DNA from: an uncultured Pseudomonadales bacterium
Lineage (GTDB): Bacteria; Pseudomonadota; Gammaproteobacteria; Pseudomonadales; Cellvibrionaceae
Length of the DNA stretch: 64,000 nucleotides
Reading direction: 5' to 3'
Assembly (NCBI GenBank): GCA_947488935.1
Contig: CANLBN010000006.1
Span: 124,001 to 188,000, forward strand
Of the stretch, positions 8,683 to 18,015 are shown one piece after another. The notes beneath the pieces were generated by a model that was given only the letters and a program-made list of their open reading frames with translations, was not told where the DNA came from and made no database searches. The first letter of the stretch is position 1; every line of letters begins with the position of its first letter. The position numbers were made by a program, and so were the translations under genes.

Positions 8683-9249
8683 TTAACCAAATGCCCACAT
8701 ACCGCCGAAAACAACCAAACCGACAACAAAAATATATCTTGTTTTAGGTACTTTTATTACTCTCGCAAATAACCATATTATCAGAAAGAAAAGATGCATT
8801 GGCCCAGCCCAAAAATGGCTGAAGTTCACAATTCTTCCTACACTTGAATTATCTTTATAGTGATAAGTGTTAACCTCTTGACCAATCAGCGCCGAACACC
8901 ACTTCGGGTTAGCCAATGTAAACAAATAAGTTCCTTCGGCACGCTTACCATTGGGTGATTTTGCAATAGGTAAATATATCGACATTACCGCGCTTGTAGC
9001 CCCACCTCTGCTGGCTCCCTCAAATCCTCCCCTCTTTTCAACACAGCTCGTAACCTCAGCTATTTCAGCCTCGCCAAAAAACATTAAATAGAGCGGCTCT
9101 GTCAGGACTCTATGCACCCCAACATGACTGGCATTCCATAGGTTTGCGAAAGATAATAAGAAAATTAACGCCACAATTACGGTAACGGCAAGGTATTTTG
9201 ATTCTGGCGTTTGCTTTTTTGCGAAATCGCCAAATCTTTCATCGGACAT
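8683..9249 (-). CDS. Hypothetical membrane protein
   Basis: A 188-aa protein not recognised. A hydrophobic helix at about residues 22-42, a ~90-residue soluble part with two Cys (EVTSCVEKR, PKWCSALIG), then two closely spaced hydrophobic helices at the C-terminus (about 148-187). The layout, a small soluble domain between helices and a surface YHYKDNSSVG segment, echoes the neighbouring DUF3592 proteins, so it may be a divergent relative. The two Cys could form a periplasmic disulfide. It lies upstream of the DUF3592 gene in the same direction. Confidence 0.5.
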   Translation of the reverse strand: MSDERFGDFAKKQTPESKYLAVTVIVALIFLLSFANLWNASHVGVHRVLTEPLYLMFFGEAEIAEVTSCVEKRGGFEGASRGGATSAVMSIYLPIAKSPNGKRAEGTYLFTLANPKWCSALIGQEVNTYHYKDNSSVGRIVNFSHFWAGPMHLFFLIIWLFARVIKVPKTRYIFVVGLVVFGGMWAFG

Positions 9250-9604
9250 CAGTTTTTACTCGGATTAAAATAATGTTGCATTTAATAACTTATCATAAGT
9301 AGAGGGGAAGCAACTAGCTGATTTAGCGATTTCCCCCACAAAAAATCAACAAGTTCAACTTTTTATAACAACAAATGCGCTCTGACCTCTTTTATTGATA
9401 AGGAAATATCACATAAAAATTATTACCTATATTCAGTGCTTGTGTAGTCCTACATAAAAAATTAACTAAAAGCCCATTACGACAAGTAACCATCAGTATA
9501 AATATATTTTTAGCTTATCTATTTGTGTGCGCGTTAAACATGATAATAAACGCTTTTTCTGCTAGCATAATAAAATATTTTGCAAATGAGTTGGTCAGAG
9601 TTAA
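9250..9604. other. Divergent promoter region, no gene seen
   Basis: 355 bp of AT-rich DNA between a minus-strand membrane-protein gene and the plus-strand protease. It must hold both promoters, but I see no operator-like palindrome or hairpin. Confidence 0.5.
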
Positions 9605-11893
9605 ATGAAAAAAGTATTAATTGTTGTAGCATTATTATTGGCAAGCATTGTATTTTGGTTATTCAGTACCGATGAAAAAGCATCTGCCCCTGCCATTGAA
9701 TATAAGGGCGAGATCAATGTCACTGATTCTGGCGAAAAGATAGTAACATTTTCAGCAACATCCTCCTCTAACCCATCCCAAACACCGTCTAAACTTCAAG
9801 CCTACGCTAATCAAGTGATTGTAAGCAAGCTTGACTCAGTTACTCATGCGCAGTTATCAAACGCTTTAAATAAGTTTGGCATAACGATTGATCGTCAGAT
9901 AGCGAGTTTTCCATTTTACGTTGTGGCTTTTCCGGTAGATGATATAGATGATGTCATTCAAGCAGTCAACAATATTGATAGCTTGATGGGCGACTATATC
10001 GATGGCTACGACTTAAATCATATCCATCAATCCTTTCAAAATGCGCAACCCACCACTTTTCCAAAAGCAGATGGCTGGGGGCCTGAAAACATCATCAAGG
10101 TCGAGCAAGCATGGGAGCATCAAGCAAGTTGTGAGGGTGTAAAAATTGGCGTGATTGACAGTGCTTTTTTAACAAACCACGATGATCTACAAGGCATTTT
10201 TAAAGAAGGTAGTGGCTTAAACGCAATTACCTTGACAAAAGATATCGAGCCTAAAGATTCAGACCGTTACCCGACTCATGGTACACAAGTATCCTGCCTT
10301 GTTGCTGCAAATAGAAATAATATTGGTCGAACAGGTATCTGTCCTGGAGCAGAAATAATAGGAGTAAAAGTAGCAAGCGAATTTCCAAAGATCTGGAGTG
10401 ATGAATATGCATTAATCGCAATACAACACATGCTCGACAGCAATGTTGATGTTGTTAATTATTCTCTTGCTAAAGAATACAAAGGAATTTTTACCGGGCT
10501 CGGAATATTGAACTTTGAAATTCTGAATAGCCCAATGCTTAAGGCCATTGATATGCTTGGTCAGAAAGGTATTCCTTTTGTTACTGCGGCTGGTAATAAA
10601 AATTTAGATTTGGATTGGTACCCCGTATTTCCCGCTGGGCATCAAACGCCAAGTGGTAACATTGTCACCGTTGGTGCGACTCGTTTAGATGGAAGCTGGG
10701 CTGACAACTGGTCGAATGACGGAGGTTCAAACTATAGTGACACTAAAGTGACTATCGCCGCTCCAGGAGATAGCCTTAGAAGCTGCACAGTAAAACGTGA
10801 CGACAACGGCATCCCAGCGTCTGCATGGACCGAACGTGCAATATCTGGCACATCCTATTCCACGCCAATTATCACTGGTGCCATAGGATTGTATATTGCC
10901 AACCTCAAATCTGAAGGTAAAGCCATTCCATCCGCTAATGATATCAGGCTACGGCTTATGTCTACCGCAGTAAAGGATCAACGCATTTCGGATAAGGTGG
11001 CAAGTGGTATTGTAGACGTCGAGGCCCTACTAACTGAAGGCAAGGATGAACCAACGGTCAAAAACGAGTCAGATGGAAAATTCTATGTGGAAATAGACGA
11101 TGAAGGTACGGTTGTATCTGATGTTACCACAATCCTCTTAGACTACGATCACGCTAATAAAGATTTTTTATTAAGGACGCTTGTTAGTAATGACATGAAT
11201 ACAGGGCTGCATCAAGAAGTCCTTTTTGTTAAAAACTTAGATGGCGCAAAACAAAATTTCAGGCCAGTAAAGGTGTCGCTCACAAACTATAATACACGGG
11301 AATCACTAGAGAGCAACATGCTCTTAAATCTGCTCAAAATATACGCCAACAATTCTTTTCCTCCTAGTATGGAAATAGAGATAAACCCTAAAAAAATTGA
11401 ACGCGAAGAAATCTATAAAGAAAAAGTGCAGGAGAATCATTTTTCTACATCAGGCGAAATTGAATCTTCCTTTCTGAAAGAAGCAGAAGACAGTCAATAT
11501 ACATATAAAAAAATAAATTCTAAATGCCCTAATTTTAAGCGCCAATGCCATGTATATATTAAAACATTGAGAACCTCAGAGCCTGACTTCGGGGTTCAAG
11601 ATAATGACAGTATCGATGCCATGATTGAACAAAGCAAACACCTAAGTAAAAGCCAACATGTACATCATCATGGGGATTTTAGGTTTATAGCGTACTATTT
11701 CGATGTGCAAACTGGGGTTAAAATGCGCACTACCGCCGTTGTTGCTGATCGTGATAATAAAGACAACTATAAAATTACAGTAGAAGACTATATTCATCAA
11801 AAAATTGACCTTAGTCCGACTGAAGAGAAGTGGCAAACAGGTGGGGTTATTAAATTTGATATATTAGAAAATTACAGCTTTAGCTATAACTAA
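9605..11893 (+). CDS. Secreted subtilisin-like serine protease (S8) with unassigned C-terminal domain
   Basis: A 762-aa exported peptidase. The N-terminus (MKKVLIVVALLLASIVFWLF) is a signal peptide or membrane anchor. Residues ~80-130 resemble an inhibitor-I9-type propeptide. The catalytic triad is visible as Asp 185 (GVIDSAF), His 225 (HGTQVSC) and Ser 417 (GTSYSTP), with oxyanion Asn 331 (AAGNKN). After about residue 460 come ~300 residues of hydrophilic, partly beta-rich sequence that I cannot assign, including CPNFKRQCHVYI, where the two Cys could pair. It stands alone, with repeats on both sides (7851 and 12048). Its substrate is unknown; extracellular or periplasmic proteolysis is the family role. 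Confidence 0.9.
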   Translation: MKKVLIVVALLLASIVFWLFSTDEKASAPAIEYKGEINVTDSGEKIVTFSATSSSNPSQTPSKLQAYANQVIVSKLDSVTHAQLSNALNKFGITIDRQIASFPFYVVAFPVDDIDDVIQAVNNIDSLMGDYIDGYDLNHIHQSFQNAQPTTFPKADGWGPENIIKVEQAWEHQASCEGVKIGVIDSAFLTNHDDLQGIFKEGSGLNAITLTKDIEPKDSDRYPTHGTQVSCLVAANRNNIGRTGICPGAEIIGVKVASEFPKIWSDEYALIAIQHMLDSNVDVVNYSLAKEYKGIFTGLGILNFEILNSPMLKAIDMLGQKGIPFVTAAGNKNLDLDWYPVFPAGHQTPSGNIVTVGATRLDGSWADNWSNDGGSNYSDTKVTIAAPGDSLRSCTVKRDDNGIPASAWTERAISGTSYSTPIITGAIGLYIANLKSEGKAIPSANDIRLRLMSTAVKDQRISDKVASGIVDVEALLTEGKDEPTVKNESDGKFYVEIDDEGTVVSDVTTILLDYDHANKDFLLRTLVSNDMNTGLHQEVLFVKNLDGAKQNFRPVKVSLTNYNTRESLESNMLLNLLKIYANNSFPPSMEIEINPKKIEREEIYKEKVQENHFSTSGEIESSFLKEAEDSQYTYKKINSKCPNFKRQCHVYIKTLRTSEPDFGVQDNDSIDAMIEQSKHLSKSQHVHHHGDFRFIAYYFDVQTGVKMRTTAVVADRDNKDNYKITVEDYIHQKIDLSPTEEKWQTGGVIKFDILENYSFSYN

Positions 11894-11919
11894 AGTAGTC
11901 ATTCTTGATACTAAAGGAG

Positions 11920-11967
11920 GCAGAGCCGTTTTCATTGGTTTAATTGGGCTCTGCTCGCGTTTATTTT
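11920..11967 (+). terminator. Terminator after the subtilisin-like gene
   Basis: GCAGAGCC (11920-11927) pairs with GGCTCTGC (11947-11954) around a 19-nt loop. A T-rich run (TTTATTTTTG) follows after a few bases, 26 bp or so downstream of the protease stop. Confidence 0.6.
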
Positions 11968-12047
11968 TGCTTTACAACTAAAACTCTTTGCTTTGATATT
12001 AGCAGCTAGCCACTGAAAATTAATCAGCAACAACAGGGTCACAACAA

Positions 12048-12117
12048 CGGGGGCACGTCTTGAATTTTGAATTGGCGGCTACTCTGATTCACAATCCAAG
12101 ATGTGACACCTATTTAC
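12048..12117 (+). repeat. Palindromic dispersed repeat, copy 2
   Basis: 70 bp matching 7851-7913. This copy keeps 7 bases (CCAAGAT) missing from copy 1, so that its right end reads CAAGATGTGACACC against CGTCTTG at the left. That shows the element was originally a longer imperfect palindrome. Confidence 0.65.
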
Positions 12118-12145
12118 TTATTAACCGAGCTTTAGTTTTACAGCC

Positions 12146-12523
12146 ATGAACATAAAACCTAAAATCGTAATAACGAGTGCACTATACTTATTGTTAGCAA
12201 TACTTGTTTTAATAGTCTCTCTTGGTAATTTATCAAGCCTGTCTGAAGCACTATTTTATGGTGTTCATGATTACTGCTCGCGTAATAGCTCTTCAGAGAG
12301 CCTTCTTATCGCCAATTTTTTAATTTTACCCTTGTATATATTTAAACTTGTTTTAGTTTTTTTTGTCCGAGACAGAGTGAGGAAAAACATTAAGGAATAT
12401 TCGTGTTTTTCTTATACGACTAAAATAGGCACATATTTTAATCGAGTGAAATTGGCATTGATATTTCTCTACCCAATAAGCTTGTTGTTAGGGGTAGTTT
12501 TACCCTGTGCTTTTATTACTTAG
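12146..12523 (+). CDS. Small hypothetical membrane protein
   Basis: A 125-aa very hydrophobic protein, unrecognised. Helices are predicted near residues 8-30, 55-75 and 98-122, with a short Cys- and Ser-containing segment between the first two (HDYCSRNSSSES). Base composition is AT-rich and it is enclosed between two repeat elements (12048-12117 and 12536-12643), so it may be recently acquired. No ribosome site stands out before ATG 12146. Confidence 0.45.
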   Translation: MNIKPKIVITSALYLLLAILVLIVSLGNLSSLSEALFYGVHDYCSRNSSSESLLIANFLILPLYIFKLVLVFFVRDRVRKNIKEYSCFSYTTKIGTYFNRVKLALIFLYPISLLLGVVLPCAFIT

Positions 12524-12535
12524 CAAAGCCCACAT

Positions 12536-12643
12536 AATAACTGGGGACAAATAAGCGTTTTAATTTATTATGATTTAATAGCGATCTTATTTTTTAAATT
12601 AGAAAATACTAAAAAATAAAATGCTTACTTATCCCCAATTATT
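12536..12643. repeat. MITE-like element with ~25-bp imperfect terminal inverted repeats
   Basis: The left arm starts AATAACTGGGGACAAATAAG at 12536. The right end, read on the other strand from 12643, starts AATAATTGGGGATAAGTAAG. Only three of the first 20 positions differ, and all are transitions. The 108-bp AT-rich body has no coding capacity. It sits directly upstream of the candidate toxin locus. Confidence 0.65.
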
Positions 12644-12723
12644 GCCCGCAAAACTTGACGACGGCAATGACTAACGTTAGCATGCCGCGCATAAAACATG
12701 GATCAGCTGATTAACGCCAAGGA

Positions 12724-13443
12724 GTGTGGATCATGGTAGAACTAGTCGAACGTTACCGCATGGATACGGCCCATCTATTACAGGCCGAAGCAGATATTCA
12801 GCGAATCCCCCAGCAGACTTTAAAAGACTTAGCCGGCACACAACGGCTAGAGGATGTTATTGATCGTTTGCAGCAAGGTGAGCTATTTTATTGTGACAGC
12901 CACCCACAAAAACCTTATTGCGTATACTTTCGTGGCAAGCACTACCTAAACCCTGCAATTCGTACCGTAGCCAGCCCCCTTGCAATTAAACAATTGCGCT
13001 CACGCTATGCATTTATCACCATAATAGACAATGAAGAACCGCCCGCACAAATACAGCACGGCGGTTTGACTCGTCAATACTACTCAAGTAGCCAGCCACT
13101 GGCAGCCCAAGCAGAGCCCTTGCCTGAATATACCCAAGTGCAAGAGACGCTTAAAACAATCGATATACAAGTAGAGGTGCACTACGATTTGGTACTTAAG
13201 CAGCATTGGAGCGACAGCTGCCAACTATGGAGTGTTGATGACAATGGCGCTAACTACCAAACAAGTGTCAACCTGCGCAATAAAGCATTGGTTAAGCATG
13301 AGCCACATGTCATCACCGTTACCTTCCGCGATGTGATTCCTAAACACTATTACTCCTGCGTGGTAGACCAAAGTGATGGGCATACCATCAAGCTGTTCCA
13401 ACACCTATTGATCACAGAGGATATGGCCATTCCTCGGCACTAA
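12724..13443 (+). CDS. Unknown 239-aa protein, first gene of the candidate toxin locus
   Basis: Not recognised. The protein is soluble, with no signal peptide or membrane helix. A helical first ~65 residues are followed by a Cys/aromatic-rich patch (FYCDSHPQKPYCVYFRGKHY) and a beta-rich C-terminal half (residues ~145-235). It is 23 bp ahead of the 859-aa gene in the same direction, which suggests an operon and possibly an adaptor, chaperone or delivery partner. The ORF opens with an alternative codon at 12724; an in-frame ATG at 12733 (MVELVERY) follows GGAGTG and is a likely true start. No VgrG, PAAR or DUF4123 motif is seen. Confidence 0.55.
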   Translation: MWIMVELVERYRMDTAHLLQAEADIQRIPQQTLKDLAGTQRLEDVIDRLQQGELFYCDSHPQKPYCVYFRGKHYLNPAIRTVASPLAIKQLRSRYAFITIIDNEEPPAQIQHGGLTRQYYSSSQPLAAQAEPLPEYTQVQETLKTIDIQVEVHYDLVLKQHWSDSCQLWSVDDNGANYQTSVNLRNKALVKHEPHVITVTFRDVIPKHYYSCVVDQSDGHTIKLFQHLLITEDMAIPRH

Positions 13444-13466
13444 ATAACCACCTTAAAGGATTTTTC

Positions 13467-16046
13467 ATGGCACGCCCGATACAAGTACGTACCGATCTCA
13501 TTTTTCAATTAGATACCTATAGTCTAGGAGATACCCAGCTTAGCTACCACCTTAATGACCTGCTGGTCAGAGTCGAAAAAATACGCCCCAGCGGACAAAA
13601 CAATGAGATCCGCTACGGTGTGATGGTGGACTTTGTCGATGACGATAGCTTTTGGAAAAAAAGCTATATTCTTGAGATCCCTGTCGCCGCGACCAACGCC
13701 GTCGATCGCCAGCAGGCGCAAGAAGATATTATTGACCAATACCTAAATGAGATGCGCGGCAAATTTACCACCCATTATGCGAAAGAGACCAATAACGAAA
13801 GCGGCACCGTTGATGAATTTGATAAAATATCCCGCAGCCTCGACTCGGCCGATGGTAAGTGGAATATTTATCGCCAGTTTCGCACCAAAGAACTCACGCC
13901 CTTTTCTGACTGGCTGCTAAAAGGCGAATACGCCAGTAAAGAAGCCCTAGAAGAAGAGTTAATTCGCTCGCGTATGGGCTTTGAAACCGACCAGGATTAC
14001 CTCATCTCAGTAGACTGGGCCTGCCCCTATATCTGTTATACCCAAAAAGGCAGTATTGCCCACTCTAAAGGTGCGTATGGTGGGCCGGACATGTTTCGCC
14101 CTTTTCATAACTACGCGTGGCAAAAACCGGAGTTGGCGACCAAAATCACCGTACAGCGCGATACCCAATACGCCAAGAAGTATCAGCGAGGTATCGAACT
14201 CAAAGCCAACAACTATGCCCTATTTGCCTTTTACTGCCATGTGATCGACCAGATCTGCCAGCTACAAGAGGAAAATGCCGAGGCTATTCGACACTACCAC
14301 ACCTATGTACAAAATCTCAGCTATATCAAAGAAAAGCTAAAGGCCCATGGCCCCTTGGCCAGCTTATCCGAAAACCAAATGAGCCAATTGCCACTGGCCG
14401 ACTTAGAACAAGATTGGGATGGCGATACCGACGACCACTCTTGGGGTAATCGAGGCGACGACCATATTGGCCACTTTGCTCTAGGCTTAAAAGACATCGA
14501 CGACTCCATCGCGCTATTTAGTCAAATTATCCAATCAGAAAGCGAATCCGGTCGCAATAACGAGCGCAGTATCGATATTGAAGTTCTCGCCCACAGCTTC
14601 AACTTGGCCTTTTTCGATAACGACGTTGCCAAGGCGAACTACAGCGACTTATGGTGTTTTAACAAAGATCCTTTCGGCATCGATCTATTTTGTCATAAGG
14701 GCGGCATGATGCTTTGCACCATGCGCGATGCTGAGTCGGTGTATAAAAACTTTTTAGAGGCCAATCTCTACGAGCATTACATTTTAGATGACCCCAACCA
14801 TGGTTATAAACCCCATAACGAAGAACTAGAAGACTGGGGCAACCTGCTATACCGTAGCCATAACATTACCTTTAATATCTGGATGGCCTACTATGGCATC
14901 CGCGAAAGCCTGATCAAATTTGATAAGGCTCAAGTGTTTAGTCAACAGGTAGTGCCCAATAACCCACACACCGGCGATATTGCCGAGTGGTTTAAAACAA
15001 ATGTTATCCACCAACAAGACGTTAACTATCAACAAGGCCTAAAAGCTAGCTCTGGCACAGCACCGCAAGACTACAGTAAATGGACACTCAACGACGAACA
15101 AGTGCGTAAACTGGCCAACTACATGGTCGGTGGCGGCCAGATAGATGCCCTCAAAAATATCGAGGGAAAACTCGCAAGCCAAATCCAACACATCTTTGCC
15201 AATACCAACTTTAAAGACATTCCTTTTGATAAAATTGACCAGCTCCACGACCATGTACTGGCCTACAAAGAACAACTCGTCACCGATGTGCCCGAAGCCC
15301 GCGTGGGCGGCATTACCCATGCAGGCAATATCGCCGGTGCGAGCATCAACCTATTACTTAGCGGCGTGGTGTTTAGCAACGCCTACAAACCCGACGCCGA
15401 CTCCACACTCAAATACCGCGCTTGGAGCATGGCCTTGGGTGTTTTCTCCGATGTGGGTAATACCATTGCCAAATTCAGAGGCATCGACGCCACCCTCTCC
15501 CGCACCGTAGCCGCAAAAGCCGGTGGCCGAGTTGCACTATCCCTCGGTGGGTTGCAGCTCATTGGTGGTGGTGTGGGTGGTGTACTGGGTGCGGTTTGGT
15601 TTAGTTACGATATGATTCGAGGAGTTACTAGTGGCTTTGAGAAAGACGCACTATTAGATTTAGCTTCTGCTGTCGGGGCTGCGATAGGCGTAGCTGCATT
15701 GTTTGCAACAGGCACTATTTGGGGTTTACCTGCGGGTGCGGTTTTAGGATTAGTCTCCTTTATTATGGTGGGCACCGCCCAGCTCCTTAAATTTTTACGC
15801 ACCTTTAATAATACAACCGAAGATACCTGTAAACAATTAAACGGCTATTCGCTGGCCAAGGGCGGGATGGAACGCTTTGAGCAGTGGTTTAACGAGTTAG
15901 AGGCACAAACCGTCGCCCTACCGCCAAGTATTATCAGCGCCGGCGACGAAAAAGCCATCGAAAAATTAATACAACGCGTCGATGCCTTTATTACCGATTG
16001 GGACACCTACGATAAAGTCGCCGCGCTGCCCGAACCCAATCAATAA
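13467..16046 (+). CDS. Candidate pore-forming toxin/effector, 859 aa
   Basis: Not recognised by family. Residues 1-600 are hydrophilic. From ~615 the chain turns hydrophobic: ~615-635 (NIAGASINLLLSGVVF), ~685-717 (Gly-rich, LGGLQLIGGGVGGVLGAVWF) and ~731-777 (SAVGAAIGVAALFATG ... FIMVGTAQLLKFL), then a charged tail ending WDTYDKVAALPEPNQ. This soluble-head plus late Gly/Ala hydrophobic hairpin layout is reminiscent of VasX-like/colicin-type type VI effectors, but that is inference. Three paralogous membrane proteins follow at once, as immunity genes would. ATG 13467 has AAAGGA upstream. Base composition is richer in GC than the genes that follow. Confidence 0.5.
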   Translation: MARPIQVRTDLIFQLDTYSLGDTQLSYHLNDLLVRVEKIRPSGQNNEIRYGVMVDFVDDDSFWKKSYILEIPVAATNAVDRQQAQEDIIDQYLNEMRGKFTTHYAKETNNESGTVDEFDKISRSLDSADGKWNIYRQFRTKELTPFSDWLLKGEYASKEALEEELIRSRMGFETDQDYLISVDWACPYICYTQKGSIAHSKGAYGGPDMFRPFHNYAWQKPELATKITVQRDTQYAKKYQRGIELKANNYALFAFYCHVIDQICQLQEENAEAIRHYHTYVQNLSYIKEKLKAHGPLASLSENQMSQLPLADLEQDWDGDTDDHSWGNRGDDHIGHFALGLKDIDDSIALFSQIIQSESESGRNNERSIDIEVLAHSFNLAFFDNDVAKANYSDLWCFNKDPFGIDLFCHKGGMMLCTMRDAESVYKNFLEANLYEHYILDDPNHGYKPHNEELEDWGNLLYRSHNITFNIWMAYYGIRESLIKFDKAQVFSQQVVPNNPHTGDIAEWFKTNVIHQQDVNYQQGLKASSGTAPQDYSKWTLNDEQVRKLANYMVGGGQIDALKNIEGKLASQIQHIFANTNFKDIPFDKIDQLHDHVLAYKEQLVTDVPEARVGGITHAGNIAGASINLLLSGVVFSNAYKPDADSTLKYRAWSMALGVFSDVGNTIAKFRGIDATLSRTVAAKAGGRVALSLGGLQLIGGGVGGVLGAVWFSYDMIRGVTSGFEKDALLDLASAVGAAIGVAALFATGTIWGLPAGAVLGLVSFIMVGTAQLLKFLRTFNNTTEDTCKQLNGYSLAKGGMERFEQWFNELEAQTVALPPSIISAGDEKAIEKLIQRVDAFITDWDTYDKVAALPEPNQ

Positions 16047-16067
16047 ATTCTTCAGGATATAACTACC

Positions 16068-16829
16068 ATGGCTTTATACCTAAGCGCAAAAGACTCGCCC
16101 AATAGCCAACAATGCCGACAGTTATTAGGGGATTTAACGCAGATAAAAGAAAAGCGTAAAGGTAGAATGCTATATATATATATGTCTTTATTTATTGCTA
16201 TGCCTATTGCATTCTTTGCTGCTGGCTTCGGCTTCGGTAATAGATCAATGACGAGATTACTCGGTGATACTCTCTCGGTATCATTAGGGCTTCTATCTGT
16301 ATTACTGTCTCTTTTTTTTGTTATTTGGTTTATTTCACGAGAACTCCAGCTCGTCGAACAAACTATTGCCGAGCCACTGTTTAAAGAGATTGTCCCCCTA
16401 TTAAATACTGGTGAAAAGCCGCTGTTAGTGGTCTCGGGTATGATCGCCAGCACACGTATGCCTCCGTGGTTAAGTAGTGGCCATCCAGGGGCGTTTTTTA
16501 TCTTTACCAGCGATCGCCTGTTAATGATCACCTTAAATACACTGTTTATTACTGGGCCTAAGTTACTCAATCACCTTACCAATGGCACCTTTGGGCAAGT
16601 GGTCGATACCATCTACACCGTAGATTTACTCGACAAAGACAGTATTACCTTTGGCGGTATCAATAAAAAGAGGTTTATGTTTAGTTTTTCTCATACGCAA
16701 ATCACCTTAACACCCATGGGTGAAACTGACTCACTAACTATCATACTTGCCAATAATCTTACGCGAAGCGGGCGATTACTTAAAATCATTCGTGACCGTT
16801 TAGAAAATGGCTATAGCAATAATTTTTAA
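16068..16829 (+). CDS. Candidate immunity membrane protein, paralogue 1
   Basis: A 253-aa inner-membrane protein of an unnamed family, 21 bp after the 859-aa gene. Hydrophilic first ~32 residues are followed by two hydrophobic helices (about 34-55 and 68-90), then a cytoplasmic beta-rich domain of ~140 residues, possibly PH-like (FFIFTSDRLLMITLN, TVDLLDKDSITFGGINKKRF). It ends IRDRLENGYSNNF. It is collinear with the genes at 16861 and 18084: the C-terminal domain is nearly constant while the helices vary, the pattern expected if the membrane part meets a variable toxin. The immunity role is inferred from gene order. Confidence 0.55.
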   Translation: MALYLSAKDSPNSQQCRQLLGDLTQIKEKRKGRMLYIYMSLFIAMPIAFFAAGFGFGNRSMTRLLGDTLSVSLGLLSVLLSLFFVIWFISRELQLVEQTIAEPLFKEIVPLLNTGEKPLLVVSGMIASTRMPPWLSSGHPGAFFIFTSDRLLMITLNTLFITGPKLLNHLTNGTFGQVVDTIYTVDLLDKDSITFGGINKKRFMFSFSHTQITLTPMGETDSLTIILANNLTRSGRLLKIIRDRLENGYSNNF

Positions 16830-16860
16830 TTTCAATAATATTTTACAGTATATAACCACC

Positions 16861-17622
16861 ATGGCTTTATATTTAAAGTTAAATAATGCTCCCAATGCAA
16901 ATCAATGTAGAAAATTATTGGGTGATTTAGAATGGGCAAAAGAAAAGCGTAAAGGCAGAGTACTATATATATATTTGTATCTGCTCATTGGGATTCCAGC
17001 TGCTTTATTTATGTTATTTCCCATTCTCTCTGAGAGATCGATTAGATTGCTTTTAGGCAATACATTCCTTACATCATTTGCAATCCTATACGGGTTACTA
17101 CTTACTGCTTCTAGCGTCTGGTTTACTTCACGAGAAATCCAACTTGCCGAACAAACTGCAGCCGAGCCACTGTTTAAAGAGATTGTCCCCCTATTAAATA
17201 CTGATGAAAAACCACTGGTGCTAGCCTCGGGTATGATCGCCAGCGGCCGTATGCCTTCATGGTTAAGCAGCGGTCACCCGTCAGCATTTTTTATTTTTAC
17301 CAGTGATCGTCTTTTAATGATCACTTTAAATACGTTATTTATCACTGGATCTCAAATACATAATCATTTTGCCAATGGTACATTCAATCAAGTGGTTGAT
17401 AGCATTTATACTGTAGATTTACTCGATAAGAATAATATTATCTTTGGCGGCATCAATAAAAAACGTTTTCTATTTAGTTTTGCACACACACAGTTTACGT
17501 TTACACCTGTGGGTGAGACTGACTCAATTACGATTGTACTCAACAATAATCTTACGCGAAGCGGGCGATTACTTAAGACGATTCGTGACCGTTTAGAAAA
17601 TGGCTATAGCAATCGTTTTTAA
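16861..17622 (+). CDS. Candidate immunity membrane protein, paralogue 2
   Basis: A 253-aa tandem paralogue of the previous gene, 31 bp after it. ATG 16861 is preferred to an upstream in-frame start at 16807 because MALYLKL matches the other two copies and the upstream codons overlap paralogue 1. It has two helices (about 35-53 and 66-88) and the shared C-terminal domain. The helix region is the most divergent of the three (GIPAALFMLFPIL instead of MPIAFFAAGFGFG). The last residues, IRDRLENGYSNRF, equal paralogue 3. Confidence 0.55.
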   Translation: MALYLKLNNAPNANQCRKLLGDLEWAKEKRKGRVLYIYLYLLIGIPAALFMLFPILSERSIRLLLGNTFLTSFAILYGLLLTASSVWFTSREIQLAEQTAAEPLFKEIVPLLNTDEKPLVLASGMIASGRMPSWLSSGHPSAFFIFTSDRLLMITLNTLFITGSQIHNHFANGTFNQVVDSIYTVDLLDKNNIIFGGINKKRFLFSFAHTQFTFTPVGETDSITIVLNNNLTRSGRLLKTIRDRLENGYSNRF

Positions 17623-17975
17623 GAAGCTAATAAGTTAAAAAATTAAAAGGGCTGAGGTTAACGGAAACTCCCTTGACACAGCAGAGCGTTGACCCTAATA
17701 AAAGGGCAAATCAACAGGACAGGTTTTTGCTCCTACAAAACCTGCATTCCCTACATCCATGTAGGTCACGTTGATTTGAGGTGAACTGCCACAGGACGTG
17801 GCATAAAACCGACCTATTATTATGATCATAAGCGAAGGCACCCGATAAAAAATTGCTCCTGCATTTTTTAAGTACCCCACGTCCCTATAGGGCAAGGGCT
17901 GTGTATGGGGATGTGTTCGACCGCCAAGGATGGCGGAAGTGCAGGTAACGCAGGAGCAGTTATCTGCTTCTTTGG

Positions 17976-18006
17976 TTACTTTCTTTACTCATATAAAGAA
18001 AGTGAC
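17976..18006. repeat. REP-like hairpin
   Basis: GTTACTTTCTTTA and TAAAGAAAGTGAC are inverted copies (one G-T mismatch) around a short CTCATA loop. Similar GTTACTTTCTTT palindromes recur as dispersed repeats in gammaproteobacteria. Here it sits at the joint just before the orphan gene scrap. Confidence 0.5.
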
Positions 18007-18015
18007 ATCCTCTAT

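Noticed and set aside
12724..16046. Two-gene unit considered as a DUF4123 adaptor plus PAAR/Rhs effector
   Set aside because: I see no DUF4123, PAAR, MIX or Rhs YD repeat; only the gene order and the hydrophobic end support an effector.
16052..16570. 172-codon minus-strand frame opposite immunity paralogue 1
   Set aside because: The antisense frame is not kept open in paralogues 2 and 3 to the same extent, and the plus-strand gene is clearly the conserved one.
17695..17895. 66-codon frame in the rearranged spacer
   Set aside because: Short, with no start signal, and located in sequence that looks like recombination debris.
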